Positions 18,675-28,800 of a stretch of DNA of 64,000 bases are shown piece after piece. Numbering within the stretch: position 1 is the stretch's first letter; the number at the start of each line of letters is the position of its first letter. The notes beneath the pieces were generated by a model, which saw nothing but the letters and a program-made list of their open reading frames with translations, searched no databases and was not told where the DNA came from. The DNA comes from an uncultured Lachnospiraceae bacterium. Its GTDB lineage: Bacteria > Bacillota > Clostridia > Lachnospirales > Lachnospiraceae. A program made the translations under genes and the position numbers. The stretch is taken from positions 1-64,000 of the forward strand of contig CAJTQG010000005.1 in the NCBI GenBank assembly GCA_910578605.1, in the 5' to 3' direction.

Positions 18675-18956
18675 ATGCAAATAACTGATGTGAGAGTAAG
18701 AAAAGTAGCAAAGGAAGGCAAAATGAAAGCAGTAGTTTCTATCACCTTGGACAATGAATTTGTTGTGCATGATATTAAAGTTATTGAAGGTGAGAAGGGA
18801 ATGTTTATTGCAATGCCCAGCAGAAAAGCGGCGGATGGGGAATACAGAGATATAGCACATCCGATAAACTCTCAGACAAGAGATCGTATTCAAGAAATGA
18901 TTCTTCAAAAATATGAACAAACATTGGAAGAAGAAAAAGAAGAAGTTGCGGAATAA
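18675..18956 (+). CDS. spoVG: septation/RNA-binding regulator SpoVG
   Basis: The 93-aa product matches SpoVG throughout: '[39 protein letters not shown]' is split here by family blocks 1-40, then '[10 protein letters not shown]', 'YRDIAHPI' and 'R..I...IL..Y'. The Glu-rich tail is typical. SpoVG is a site-specific RNA/DNA-binding protein involved in sporulation, cell division and metabolism. GGAAGGGG precedes the start. It lies 66 bp after glgD and is followed by a terminator. Confidence 0.95.
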   Translation: MQITDVRVRKVAKEGKMKAVVSITLDNEFVVHDIKVIEGEKGMFIAMPSRKAADGEYRDIAHPINSQTRDRIQEMILQKYEQTLEEEKEEVAE

Positions 18957-18974
18957 TGTAAAATACAAAGCAAT

Positions 18975-19010
18975 AAGGAGAGCTTCAGAACAAGGAGCTC
19001 TTCTTTTTCT
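18975..19010 (+). terminator. terminator after spoVG
   Basis: AAGGAGAGCT (18975-18984) pairs with AGCTCTTCTT (18996-19005), with one G-U pair, followed by a T-rich run. Confidence 0.75.
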
Positions 19011-19162
19011 ATCACTTTTTTGTCATTGGGGCAAAAAAACCGAATCTTTTGTTTAAATTTTTGATTGGGAATGGTATAATAAAAAAACATGATAAGGATA
19101 TAGAATTTATTTTGGATTTGGATGAATGTTATGATAAAGCAATAGAAAGGATGGAAGAGGAC

Positions 19163-20233
19163 ATGAGAATAGGAATGTTGACAAGCGGCGGTGATTGCCA
19201 GAGCCTGAATGCAACTATGAGGGGCGTTGCGAAAAGTCTGTATCAAAACTTGCAGGGAATTGAGATTGTAGGATTTTTAGAAGGATATAAGGGTTTAATG
19301 TATGAGGATTACCGTGTGCTTCACCAAAAGGACTTTTCCGGTATTTTAACAGAGGGAGGAACTATTATCGGGACTTCTAGGCAGCCCTTTAAATTGATGA
19401 GAAACCCGGATGAGCAGGGCAGGGATAAGGTGGAGCTGATGAAAAATACCTACCAAAAGCTTGGATTGGAATGTCTGGTTGTGTTAGGGGGGAACGGAAG
19501 CCAAAAGACAGCCAATTTGCTTCGTGAGGAGGGGTTGAATGTTGTGTCTCTTCCTAAGACGATTGACAATGATCTGTGGGGAACCGATATGACCTTTGGA
19601 TTTCAGAGCGCTGTAAATATAGCGACTAATGCCATTGATTGTATTCATACGACTGCGGCATCCCACGGAAGAGTGTTTATTGTGGAAGTGATGGGACACA
19701 AGGTAGGATGGCTTACATTGCATGCCGGAATTGCAGGAGGAGCAGATATTATATTGATTCCGGAGATTCCTTATGATATTGACAAGGTTGTGGAAAAAAT
19801 TGAAGCCAGATCAAAGGCTGGCAGTAGATTTTCTATCTTGGCAGTGGCAGAGGGAGCTATTTCTAAGGAGGAGGCTTCGCTGACAAAAAAGGATTACAAG
19901 GCAAAGAAAAGAAGTTCTCAGTTTCCGTCAGTGTCTTATGAGATTGGTTATGAAGTGGAAAAGAGAACGGGACAGGAGATTCGTGTAACCATACCAGGTC
20001 ATACACAAAGAGGGGGAAGTCCGTGTCCATATGATAGAGTGCTTTCTACCAGGTTTGGTGCGGCGGCAGCAGACTTGATTATGAAGAGAGAATATGGTTT
20101 TATGGTAGGTATCAAAGAAGGAAAAATAGTAAAGATTCCGTTGGAGGATGTGGCAGGTAAATTGAAAAAGGTGGAGCCGGAATCCTCTATTATCAAAGAG
20201 GCAGCATTAACCGGAATCAGCTTTGGAGTATAA
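19163..20233 (+). CDS. pfkA: 6-phosphofructokinase
   Basis: The 356-aa product starts at the ATG after GGAAGAGG; longer in-frame starts give residues not found in the family. It phosphorylates fructose 6-phosphate in glycolysis. Motifs are 'MLTSGGDCQSLNATMRG' at the N terminus, 'GGNGS' (Asn111-Gly112), 'PKTIDND' (Lys132), 'GFQSAV' and 'MGHKVGWLTLHAG'. Gly112 is at the position that distinguishes ATP- from PPi-using enzymes and favours ATP; Lys132 replaces the Gly of classical bacterial ATP-PFKs and is shared with PPi-type and mixed-clade enzymes. The phosphoryl donor should therefore be tested. Its stop is one base before dnaX. Confidence 0.9.
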   Translation: MRIGMLTSGGDCQSLNATMRGVAKSLYQNLQGIEIVGFLEGYKGLMYEDYRVLHQKDFSGILTEGGTIIGTSRQPFKLMRNPDEQGRDKVELMKNTYQKLGLECLVVLGGNGSQKTANLLREEGLNVVSLPKTIDNDLWGTDMTFGFQSAVNIATNAIDCIHTTAASHGRVFIVEVMGHKVGWLTLHAGIAGGADIILIPEIPYDIDKVVEKIEARSKAGSRFSILAVAEGAISKEEASLTKKDYKAKKRSSQFPSVSYEIGYEVEKRTGQEIRVTIPGHTQRGGSPCPYDRVLSTRFGAAAADLIMKREYGFMVGIKEGKIVKIPLEDVAGKLKKVEPESSIIKEAALTGISFGV

Positions 20234-20234
20234 G

Positions 20235-21836
20235 ATGTCATATACAGCATTATATCGTAAGTTCCGCCCCGATGCATTCGGTGATGTTAAGGGGCAGGAG
20301 CATATTGTTACAACATTGCAAAATCAAATCAATGCAGGAAGGATAGGACATGCCTATCTTTTTTGCGGAACAAGAGGCACCGGAAAGACTAGCATTGCAA
20401 AAATATTTGCAAAGGCAGTAAACTGCGAGAATCCTTCTGAGGGCAGCCCCTGCGGTACATGTGCATCCTGCAGGGCTATCAGCCAGGGGGCATCCATGAA
20501 CGTGATTGAGATAGATGCCGCCTCCAACAACGGAGTGGATAATATTAGGGAAATTCGGGATGAAGTTCAATATTCACCAACTGAGGGAAAATATAAAGTG
20601 TATATTATTGATGAGGTGCATATGCTTTCTATAGGAGCCTTTAATGCCCTTTTGAAGACATTGGAGGAACCTCCCTCCTATGTTATATTTATATTGGCAA
20701 CTACAGAATCACATAAAATTCCCATCACTATATTATCCCGCTGTCAAAGGTATGATTTTCGCAGGATTACAGTGGATACCATTGCTGGCAGGCTGCAGGA
20801 GTTGATGGATAAGGAGGAGCTGGAAACCCAGGAGTCGGCACTTCGGTTTATTGCAAAGAAGGCGGATGGTTCCATGAGAGATGCTCTGAGTCTGCTAGAT
20901 CAATGCCTGGCATTTCATATGGGGAAACCTCTCACCTATGAAAATGTTCTGGATGTACTTGGTGCAGTCGACACGGAAGTGTTTTATGAGATGATGGAGT
21001 TGTTAATACAGGGGGATTGTGTTGGTTGTATTCATAAGCTGGAAGAAATAATGGAATCCGGCAAGGAGTTGGGGCAGTTTGTCTCTGACTTTATCTGGTA
21101 TATGCGCAATCTAATGTTAGTTCAGGTGTCTGATGATGTAGATGAAATATTAGATATGTCTAAGGAAAATATTGCAGGGTTAAAACAACAGGCAAGATTG
21201 GTTGACACCAATACTATAATGAGATATATTAGGATATTCTCTGATTTGTCAAATCAAATAAAATATGCAGCGTCCAAAAGAGTGCTGGTGGAGACAGGGT
21301 TGATTCGTATGACACGTCCGGCTATGGAACAGGATTTGTCCTCCGCATTAGAGAGAATAAGCATGTTGGAGAAAAAATGGGAACAGGGAGTGACAGTGAG
21401 AAGCTCTGAAGATAGAGTATCCCACGCCGACTTAAAGGAACAGGTCTTTCGCGAAGAATTAGAGGAGGAGAAAAAGAAATCTGTGCCAAAGGCGGTGCCG
21501 GAGGATTTGCAGGAAGTGAAAAATAATTGGAGGGGGATTTTACGGAAAGTATCTCCAACGATAAGGATTTACCTGAAGGATGCCATGACTGTAGTGGGGA
21601 CAGAGAATCATTTTCGCTTGGTGTTTCACAATGAACAGGCATTTCAGTTTGTAAATCGAATAGAGAAAATCCAAGAGATAGAGCAGGCGATTGTGGAGGT
21701 AATAAAAAAACAAGTGCAGATTGAAGTGCAGTGTATGGAAGTGGAGGAGGCTGCCAAAGCAGACTTTACAAAAATTGAGGATGTGCTGCACTTAGATAAT
21801 TTAGAAATAGAAGATTTCAGCAAGGAGGAATTTTAA
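20235..21836 (+). CDS. dnaX: DNA polymerase III gamma/tau subunit
   Basis: The 533-aa clamp-loader ATPase has 'YRKFRP', Walker [10 protein letters not shown] (about 45), the four-Cys zinc site '[16 protein letters not shown]' (63-78), Walker B '[10 protein letters not shown]' (about 118), 'LLKTLEEPP' and the SRC box '[10 protein letters not shown]' (about 165). A long C-terminal tau-like part is present. GGAG lies 7 nt before the chosen ATG. It starts one base after pfkA and heads the conserved dnaX-ybaB-recR set. I saw no good heptamer for programmed frameshifting: the A-run at 21470 is G AAA AAG. Confidence 0.95.
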   Translation: MSYTALYRKFRPDAFGDVKGQEHIVTTLQNQINAGRIGHAYLFCGTRGTGKTSIAKIFAKAVNCENPSEGSPCGTCASCRAISQGASMNVIEIDAASNNGVDNIREIRDEVQYSPTEGKYKVYIIDEVHMLSIGAFNALLKTLEEPPSYVIFILATTESHKIPITILSRCQRYDFRRITVDTIAGRLQELMDKEELETQESALRFIAKKADGSMRDALSLLDQCLAFHMGKPLTYENVLDVLGAVDTEVFYEMMELLIQGDCVGCIHKLEEIMESGKELGQFVSDFIWYMRNLMLVQVSDDVDEILDMSKENIAGLKQQARLVDTNTIMRYIRIFSDLSNQIKYAASKRVLVETGLIRMTRPAMEQDLSSALERISMLEKKWEQGVTVRSSEDRVSHADLKEQVFREELEEEKKKSVPKAVPEDLQEVKNNWRGILRKVSPTIRIYLKDAMTVVGTENHFRLVFHNEQAFQFVNRIEKIQEIEQAIVEVIKKQVQIEVQCMEVEEAAKADFTKIEDVLHLDNLEIEDFSKEEF

Positions 21837-21838
21837 TA

Positions 21839-22186
21839 ATGGCAAGACGTGGTGGAGGATTTCCAGGAGGAATGCCTGGAAATATGAACAATCTTATGAA
21901 ACAGGCTCAGAAGATGCAAAAACAGATGGAGGAGACGACAAAGGAGTTAGAGGAAAAGGAAGTGACAGCAACGGCAGGAGGCGGTGCTGTTGAGGTGACT
22001 GTGTCAGGAAAAAAAGAGGTTGTTAAGGTGAAGCTGCAGGAGGAGGTAGTGGACCCAGATGACATTGAAATGTTAGAGGACTTGATTATGGCGGCTACCA
22101 ATGAAGCTCTGCGCAAAATGGAAGAGGTATCACAGGCGTCCATGGCCAAAATCACAGGAGGTCTTGGGGGCGGTTTTCCATTCTAA
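21839..22186 (+). CDS. ybaB: YbaB/EbfC nucleoid-associated protein
   Basis: The 115-aa product has the family layout: a Gly/Met-rich start, a helix with '[13 protein letters not shown]', a beta-hairpin '[16 protein letters not shown]', '[19 protein letters not shown]' and a Gly-rich end. It binds DNA as a dimer. RBS AAGGAGG lies within the last dnaX codons. The dnaX-ybaB-recR order is conserved across bacteria. Confidence 0.95.
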   Translation: MARRGGGFPGGMPGNMNNLMKQAQKMQKQMEETTKELEEKEVTATAGGGAVEVTVSGKKEVVKVKLQEEVVDPDDIEMLEDLIMAATNEALRKMEEVSQASMAKITGGLGGGFPF

Positions 22187-22250
22187 GCAGATCATTTCTG
22201 TCTTACAGACACAGCTATGAAGATATGAGAAAAGGTTTGGTTGAATTAGA

Positions 22251-22847
22251 ATGGATTATTACAGCAGTCATATTACAAATTTAATAGAAGGTCTGTCAGG
22301 ATTGCCTGGAATCGGCAGTAAGACAGCACAAAGACTTGCGTTTCACATTGTTCATATGCCCACAGAGCAGGTGAACCAGTTGGCAAAAGCTATGATCAGC
22401 GCCAAGGAAAATGTGCGTTACTGCAAAGCCTGCTGTACATTGACAGACAAAGAACTTTGTCCTATCTGCAGCAGTGAGAAACGAGACCATAAGACTATTA
22501 TGGTGGTAGAGACTACAAGAGATTTGGCGGCATATGAGAAAACAGGAAAATACGAGGGGGTTTATCATGTGCTTCATGGTGCGATCAATCCTACTCTGGG
22601 AATTGGATTAGAGGATATTCGGTTAAAGGAATTGATGCAGAGACTTCGAGGAGATGTGGAGGAAGTGATTATTGCCACAAATTCCAGCGTGGAGGGAGAG
22701 GCCACGGCCACATATATTAGCAAGTTGATTAAGCCTACAGGAATAAAAGTTACAAGAATTGCCAGTGGCGTTCCTGTAGGCGGTGATTTGGAGTACATTG
22801 ATGAGGTGACCTTACTGCGTGCTTTAGAGGGAAGGGTAGAATGGTAA
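22251..22847 (+). CDS. recR: recombination protein RecR
   Basis: The 198-aa recombination mediator has an N-terminal helix-hairpin-helix ([17 protein letters not shown], 14-30), a four-Cys zinc finger (CKAC...CPIC, about 57-72), a Toprim domain ('[27 protein letters not shown]', 81-107) and a C-terminal '[20 protein letters not shown]' segment. It acts with RecF/RecO to load RecA. It ends the housekeeping part of the operon; the Cys-repeat gene starts 62 bp later on the same strand without an evident terminator. Confidence 0.96.
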   Translation: MDYYSSHITNLIEGLSGLPGIGSKTAQRLAFHIVHMPTEQVNQLAKAMISAKENVRYCKACCTLTDKELCPICSSEKRDHKTIMVVETTRDLAAYEKTGKYEGVYHVLHGAINPTLGIGLEDIRLKELMQRLRGDVEEVIIATNSSVEGEATATYISKLIKPTGIKVTRIASGVPVGGDLEYIDEVTLLRALEGRVEW

Positions 22848-22909
22848 TTGAGGCATATTATTAGCGCAAGCTTGTCATAGAAATACTAGGGAAACGAGGT
22901 GTGGTGAAA

Positions 22910-23467
22910 ATGGAAAGAAAAGCATTTTGTTTTTGCACTGGTAAATTGGTGGATTGTATTCCTGGCAGAGTGCAGGATTGCAATATGAAAAATGTGTCCA
23001 AATGTCCTCTGGAGGAGGAAAGGGCGAAAAACAAGGCATTTTGTTTCTGCAAGGGAGAACTGGTGGACTGCATACCTGGCAGGGTGCAGGACTGCAATAT
23101 GAAAAATGTATCCAAATGCCCCTTGGAGGAGGAACACATACAAAAGGTAAAGGAAATAATTGAAAAGCAAAAACAAAATACAATAAAACAGAATAAAAAA
23201 GCGTTTTGCTTCTGTAAGGGAGAGTTAGTAGATTGTATCCCAGGCAGAGTGCAGGACTGTAATATGAAAAACGTGTCCAAATGCCCTCTGGAGGAGGAAA
23301 AACAGCAGAAGGGCAAGGAGAAGCAGCAAGGAAAAGAAAAAGGAAAGAAGAAGGAAAAAGAGAAGCGCAGTTTTTGCTTCTGCAAGGGAGAGCTGGTAGA
23401 TTGTATCCCAGGCAGAGTGCAGGACTGTAATATGAAAAACGTGTCCAAATGCCCTCTGGACAAATAA
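22910..23467 (+). CDS. tandem five-cysteine-repeat protein, unknown function
   Basis: The 185-aa product consists of four near-identical modules of about 30-33 residues (residues 5-37, 43-75, 98-130, 154-185), each with the pattern CxC-x6-C-x7-C-x7-C (CFCKGELVDCIPGRVQDC, then NMKNVSKCPL). That gives 20 cysteines in all. Modules are joined by short or long Lys/Glu/Gln-rich linkers. No signal peptide or membrane segment is seen, so it is probably cytoplasmic, where reduced cysteines could bind metal. Modules 3 and 4 are also identical over about 65 bp of DNA, a sign of recent duplication or gene conversion. The start is the ATG 9 nt after GAGGT; GTG codons lie 6 and 9 nt upstream. It lies 16 bp before the JetA-like gene, so it is probably co-transcribed with the SMC module. 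I do not recognise the family. Confidence 0.8.
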   Translation: MERKAFCFCTGKLVDCIPGRVQDCNMKNVSKCPLEEERAKNKAFCFCKGELVDCIPGRVQDCNMKNVSKCPLEEEHIQKVKEIIEKQKQNTIKQNKKAFCFCKGELVDCIPGRVQDCNMKNVSKCPLEEEKQQKGKEKQQGKEKGKKKEKEKRSFCFCKGELVDCIPGRVQDCNMKNVSKCPLDK

Positions 23468-23483
23468 AACAGGTTGGTTGTAT

Positions 23484-25013
23484 ATGTCAGAAGAATATAG
23501 TTTGCTTCGCGATATAGTTTATGAGCATAATGAAAGAATACGTAATTTGAAAAAGTGTTACCCATTTTTTAAGCTTGCAGAAAATTCTTTTCAGCAGTAT
23601 AAGGAAGGAAAATATGCGAGCTTAGATATGGGTTATATTATAATGGCTATATTGCGTTTTTTTATGGAAGAAAATAATTTTAAAGAAAAGGATGTGGCAT
23701 ATGAAGAGTATGCTGCTTTTCTTCATGTAATTTTACAGCAAGATTTCGCCATGTATTTAGAAGAGGAAGAAGAAGGAGAATTAGTCTCCTATATATTTGA
23801 TAAATTGACGAACGATGGGCATCCCTTTACCTATCAATATTTTGAGCCTTTAGAAAAGAAGAAAAAAACTGTGCGGACCAGATGGATAGAAAGTAAGATG
23901 AGGAAAGAACAGCTTTATTATACATTGAGCGCAGATGGGATTGCCTTTTATTTAGAGACAAAGGAAATGAAGGAGGAGAGCTCTATTAGTGTGGCGCAGG
24001 TACTCCTTGGAAAAATGATTTCCTCTCAAAATTTTAAGGGGGGAATTCAGGTGATTCGTAGAATTAACAATGAGGTGAGCCGCCTGAAGGTGCGAAAGCA
24101 GGAGGTGCTGTCTGCGCTTGGCAGTGATGTGTTTGAGGGAACAAAGGCATATGATGATTTTGTAAAGACAGGAATGCAGTGGTTTGAGGAGGAGCAGAAG
24201 CTGTTTGCGAAAAATAAGCAGCTGATTGAGAAGGCATTAGAACAGATAGACAGGCATGGACATTTGGCAGACTCAAAAGCAAAGGATATTTATCGATTGG
24301 AGGAGGAATTAAAAAAGGCTATTGTTCGCCATAGTGAGCTTCTCTATGAGTGTACGGATTTGCAGTATAAGGCGGACGAAATGATACGAACCGCTAAATT
24401 TTCAAGACTGCGTCAAAGCTTTGATTTTACGCAGGTATGTAGGGAGATTATGAAATTGGATTCACCCAAGCTGCTGGAACTGCTGGTGAATCCTCTGCTT
24501 TGTTTAAGGACAAAAAAAACATTTTCCTTAGCTAAAATTGATGATATGCTCACAGTGCGTTTGAAGGAGGGGGAAAAGGGAGAAAAGGTTAAGGCACAGG
24601 TGGAGGAAAATTATGTGTATCCTGATGAGTTGGAGGAGGAGAGAATCCAAAATAATTACAGGGTGCTGATTAGAAGCCTGCTGGAGTTTGGGCAGGAGAG
24701 AGAAAGCTTTACCTTAAGCCAGTGGAATGAGAGACTTATTCAGGAATTCTCCTCCCCAATATTACAAAACGGAGATTTTTATTCGTACTTGGTTCATATG
24801 TGTCAAAAAAAGGAGTATCCATTGGAAAAGCTGCTGAAAATGCCAGATACTTTTTTTGAAAAGCAGGTATGTCTGGCATTGCAGGATTGGGACAGGCAGG
24901 AAGAGTTTTTAAACTGTGAACTTTTGGTAGAGCCAGATGTACAGGAAAAAGTAAAAATGGGCAGGGATGCCTTTGAAGTGTCAGATATTCACTTCTCTCT
25001 GCTGTACAAGTAG
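23484..25013 (+). CDS. JetA/MukF-like kleisin subunit of an SMC complex
   Basis: The 509-aa protein is helical and acidic, with an N-terminal part (1-110) suggestive of winged-helix dimerisation ('YASLDMGYIIMAILRFFMEEN'), a long central coiled region (about 180-320) and a C-terminal domain (400-509). Its size, composition and position before a KITE-like and an SMC-like gene match the JetA family of Wadjet, which corresponds to the MukF kleisin. I make the assignment mainly from gene order and remembered family wording. The kleisin would bridge the SMC heads at 25813. The start is uncertain: ATG at 23484 has a weak AGG site, and a TTG lies 6 nt upstream. Confidence 0.65.
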   Translation: MSEEYSLLRDIVYEHNERIRNLKKCYPFFKLAENSFQQYKEGKYASLDMGYIIMAILRFFMEENNFKEKDVAYEEYAAFLHVILQQDFAMYLEEEEEGELVSYIFDKLTNDGHPFTYQYFEPLEKKKKTVRTRWIESKMRKEQLYYTLSADGIAFYLETKEMKEESSISVAQVLLGKMISSQNFKGGIQVIRRINNEVSRLKVRKQEVLSALGSDVFEGTKAYDDFVKTGMQWFEEEQKLFAKNKQLIEKALEQIDRHGHLADSKAKDIYRLEEELKKAIVRHSELLYECTDLQYKADEMIRTAKFSRLRQSFDFTQVCREIMKLDSPKLLELLVNPLLCLRTKKTFSLAKIDDMLTVRLKEGEKGEKVKAQVEENYVYPDELEEERIQNNYRVLIRSLLEFGQERESFTLSQWNERLIQEFSSPILQNGDFYSYLVHMCQKKEYPLEKLLKMPDTFFEKQVCLALQDWDRQEEFLNCELLVEPDVQEKVKMGRDAFEVSDIHFSLLYK

Positions 25014-25106
25014 TCGGTTAAAATGAGGAAATGCAAGTCCCTTTTAGTATTGTGAAATGTGGAAAAATAGGCAGGCAGAAAGGTTTTATAGGAAGAGGAT
25101 AAGGTA

Positions 25107-25826
25107 ATGGATACAAAGGAATTGGAAATAGCGTTGGAGATTGTAGCAAGATTAATTAACGGTGATTCTGTGAGCAGAGGAGATAAGGCAAGTCAGAGCT
25201 TGTATCAGGAATATGAGGAAAATGGACAGATATATGATTATGTAAATTTAATATTAAAGAAAATGAATTTAACATTATATGAGTACAATTATTCCCTATA
25301 TATTACTCCTGGTGAGAACAATAAAACGTTTGGATACAGCAATGAGGAGTTAAAGCGGGAGCTTGGGGTAAAATTGAACAGGGAATTGTATTTGTGTTAT
25401 TTTATTATTTACTGCATTATTATTAAATTTTATAAAAACTCGGCAGTTTCCACCTACACAGAATATGTGAAGGCAGAGGATGTGATAGAGACTGCGGACA
25501 GCCTTCTTTTGTCCTTTACAAAGGAGCTGGATTTGTTTGATATGGAAGAGTTGGAGGAAAACAGCTTTAAGACGATTGCCATGGTGTGGGAGGATATGCC
25601 TGCGCTGACCGTTGCAGAAGGCACCTTGCGGGCTTCTAGAAATTCCAAAGCAGGGTATGTAAAAATGGTATTTAATTTTTTGACAGCCCAAAATCTTCTA
25701 TTGGAAAATGACAAGAGATATTATATAACGGAGCGAATGCGTGCGCTTGTTACCAATTACTTTGAAGAATATAAAGGCAGAATTTACCAGATTATGAAAG
25801 GAGAAGCTGAGGATGGGGAATATTAA
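25107..25826 (+). CDS. JetB/MukE-like KITE subunit
   Basis: The 239-aa protein lies between the kleisin-like and SMC-like genes, as MukE/JetB does, and overlaps the SMC gene by 14 bp. The N-terminal half holds 'LEIVARLINGDSVSRGDKASQSLYQEYEENGQIYDYVNLILKKM', and the C-terminal half resembles a winged helix ending 'LLLENDKRYYITERMRALVTNYFEEY'. By analogy it binds the kleisin and DNA next to the SMC heads. The family call rests on size and context; I recall such proteins as DUF6063-like, which I cannot verify here. A 93-bp gap precedes it. Confidence 0.6.
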   Translation: MDTKELEIALEIVARLINGDSVSRGDKASQSLYQEYEENGQIYDYVNLILKKMNLTLYEYNYSLYITPGENNKTFGYSNEELKRELGVKLNRELYLCYFIIYCIIIKFYKNSAVSTYTEYVKAEDVIETADSLLLSFTKELDLFDMEELEENSFKTIAMVWEDMPALTVAEGTLRASRNSKAGYVKMVFNFLTAQNLLLENDKRYYITERMRALVTNYFEEYKGRIYQIMKGEAEDGEY

Positions 25827-28800
25827 CAGGATTCGTGTCAACAACGTAAAATATAATTTTGGAACCCAGTTTTATGATGATTTTCTGATGCGCATGTCCG
25901 GTAAAAATACCATCTATGACTTGGCCAACGGCGGCGGAAAAAGTATTTTGATGCTGCTTTTAATGCAGAATATGATTCCCAACTGCACTTTGGATGAAAA
26001 ACAGCCAATAGAAAAACTGTTTCGTTCAGGATGTGGCAATACAGTGATTCACTCTATGGTAGAATGGAATTTAAGCGAAAATTGTATTGAGAACCATTAC
26101 CGCTATATGTTGACTGGATTTTGTGCCAGAAAAGCCAGCGCAGGGGAAACGCCCCAGGAGGAAGAGGAGGCAAGTGCGTCTGTAGAATATTTTAATTATG
26201 TGATTTTCTATCGGGAAATGAACGATCATGACATTAAAAATTTTCCTTTAACTAGGAATGGGGAGAGAGTCACCTACAGCGGTCTGAAAAATTATCTGCG
26301 TGATTTGGAAAAAAAAGATTTAAGCCTTAAGGTGAAGGTGTTTGATAGAAAGGGAGATTATCAGCGATTTGTCAGCAGGTATGGTATCTATGGCAGCGAG
26401 TGGGAAATTATAAGAGGAATCAACAAGACAGAAGGGCATGTGAGGACATACTTTGAGACCAATTACAAAACCACAAGAAAAATAGTGGAGGATTTGCTGA
26501 TTGAGGAGATTATCCAAAAATCATTCCAAACCAATCAGACCAGGGAAAGTGACTTAGCAGGTGAGGAGACAATGGCCCAGACATTGTTGGATATTAAAGA
26601 TAAGTTATTAGAATTGTCCAAGAGAAAACATCGTATTCACAATTATGACCGACAGATAGAGCTGTTGAATATTTTTGCCGACAGAGCACAAAGTATACGG
26701 CAAATGTATGATAGTCAACGCCAGCTGGAGGATAATATAGTAAAAGTTTATCATACAGTAAAAGCGAGAAAAGGGGATAATGAGAAAAGACGGGAGCTGC
26801 TACGTTTAAAAACCCAGGAGCTGCAAAGCACAAAATTGATGCTGACTGCTCAGCTGGAGGCGGCAAAGGCAGAAGAAAATAAAAGAAAACTGGAGGAATA
26901 CCATCAGGAGATCCTTTTGCTTGAGAGGGATAAACAAAGCTTGGAGCAAGAGCAGGCAACTTTGGAGCAGGAGCAATGCTTAAGGGAGAGCGCCAACGAT
27001 TATTTGGATTATGAATATTACAGGCAGAAGAGGGAGGAGGTAGCACAGACAATAGCACATATGCAGCAGGGGAAGGAGGAATTGCTCCGCAAGCTGTATC
27101 GGCTTGCTGTGCTGAAAAAACAGAAAAATAATAAGGAAAAGGAAAGGATTCTAGTGCAAATAGACCAGCTTAGCCAAAAGGAGGAGGAGTTGGGAATTGC
27201 CGTGGAGAAATGTGACTGTCAGGAGAGGGAGCTGGACAGACAGAACGCAGTGCTGTCCCAGGAGATATCCCGCATGGAGGGGGAAGAAAATTATTTGAAG
27301 GAGGAATTTGGCACCCTAAGAAATGAGAAGGGGGTATTGATGGCAGGCAGCATTCGGGAGGAGGAGAGCAGGTGCCGCAGGGAGTTAGAGGAGATTGGAA
27401 AACAGAAGGAAGAACTGGAGAGAAAAAAGCAAGAGTGGCAGGAGGCACAAGTAAAGCTGCGGATTGAAATTGGAGAAAATGCATTGGCATTATCCCGCAT
27501 GGAAGAACAAATCGACAAATATAATTATGAGGACAACAGAGAGTATGAGGTTAAAAAAAGAATACAAGTTATGCGTGATGTGTACGGAGAACAAGAACTA
27601 GGCGAGCTGCATATGAAAATGAAGGAGAGATACCAGGAACAGCTTGTCCGTATTGCCCAGATAAAACAGGATATAAGAGGAAAACAGGAGTATTTAAAAT
27701 GCATCCAGTCAGGAAAATCCTTTGTGGACAGACCAGAGATAGAGACGGTTTTCGATTATATTGAGCGGTATCATTCGGCCAAAGTGGAGAAGGGAAGCGA
27801 TTATCTCCTTGGACTTGACTTGCAGGAGGCAGAGGAATTGCTGGAACGGTTTCCGGTATTGCCCTACTGCATCTTGGTGGAGGAGGGGTTGCTGGAGCTG
27901 GTGGCAGATAATCGGTTAAAGCAGCTTGACTTGCAGGACGCCATGGTACTGCTTGTGGATAAAAAAGCGCTAGAACAGGGGAGAGAGCTGCTGGACATTA
28001 GCGGAATTGTTGTGGCTGCCCACGACAAGGAAATATTTTTGGCAAAGGATAAGCAGTTGATTTTGCTGCAGAAGTTGGCGGAGCAGGTGGAATCAGAGGA
28101 GAAGGAATATCGGCAGCGTGCAGAGGGGGCAGAGGTGGTGATGGAGGATATTCAATTTCTTGCTCACTATCAGATGCAGAGGAGACAGACTGGGGAATTG
28201 GAGAAAGTCTCTTTTGAAAGCCTTCATAAGAGGCAAAAGGAACTGCTCAATGAAAAGGAGCATTTGCAAAAAAGGAAAGCAGTCCAGGGAGAGCTGTGGG
28301 AAAATATAAAGCAGCAGGAGAGGGATGTATCTGACAGGCAGACCCATTGGGAAAAGGAGCTGGATGATTTTCTTAGGCTTTCAGAACTGTACCAAAAGCT
28401 GAATGAAATACAGACTAAGCTTGTCCAGAAAAAACAGGAGGAACAAAAAGGAGAAAAGGAACAGCAAAATGTGAAGGCAAGACTTCAGGCGCTTCGCAAT
28501 CAGTATGACAGGCAAGTGGAGAGAAGAAAACAGAGTCAACAGCAATTGCAGGACATTGACCAGGAGTGGAAAAGTGAATATCAGCCATATTATCGTCAGG
28601 ATTTGGAGGAGGATGAGCTCATAGCAGAGGCCCAGCGCAAAAAGGAGACAAGGCTTGGGGAGTCTAGTTCCCTGGAGGCGGAATTTAAAGGAGTGAAGCA
28701 TGCAATGCAGTCCGAAAATTCCCAAACAGCAGATAAAGAAAAATTGATGGAAAATTATGATATGGCAATGGAAAAAACCATGCAGGCCATAGATTACAAA

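Noticed and set aside
21465-21485. Programmed frameshift site in dnaX
   Set aside because: The A-run is G AAA AAG in frame, not the A AAA AAG heptamer, and no clear downstream stimulatory stem was noticed.
22861-23565. Long antisense reading frame with repeated sequence opposite the Cys-repeat gene
   Set aside because: It mirrors the sense repeats, has no RBS, and the plus strand has operon context and consistent start signals.
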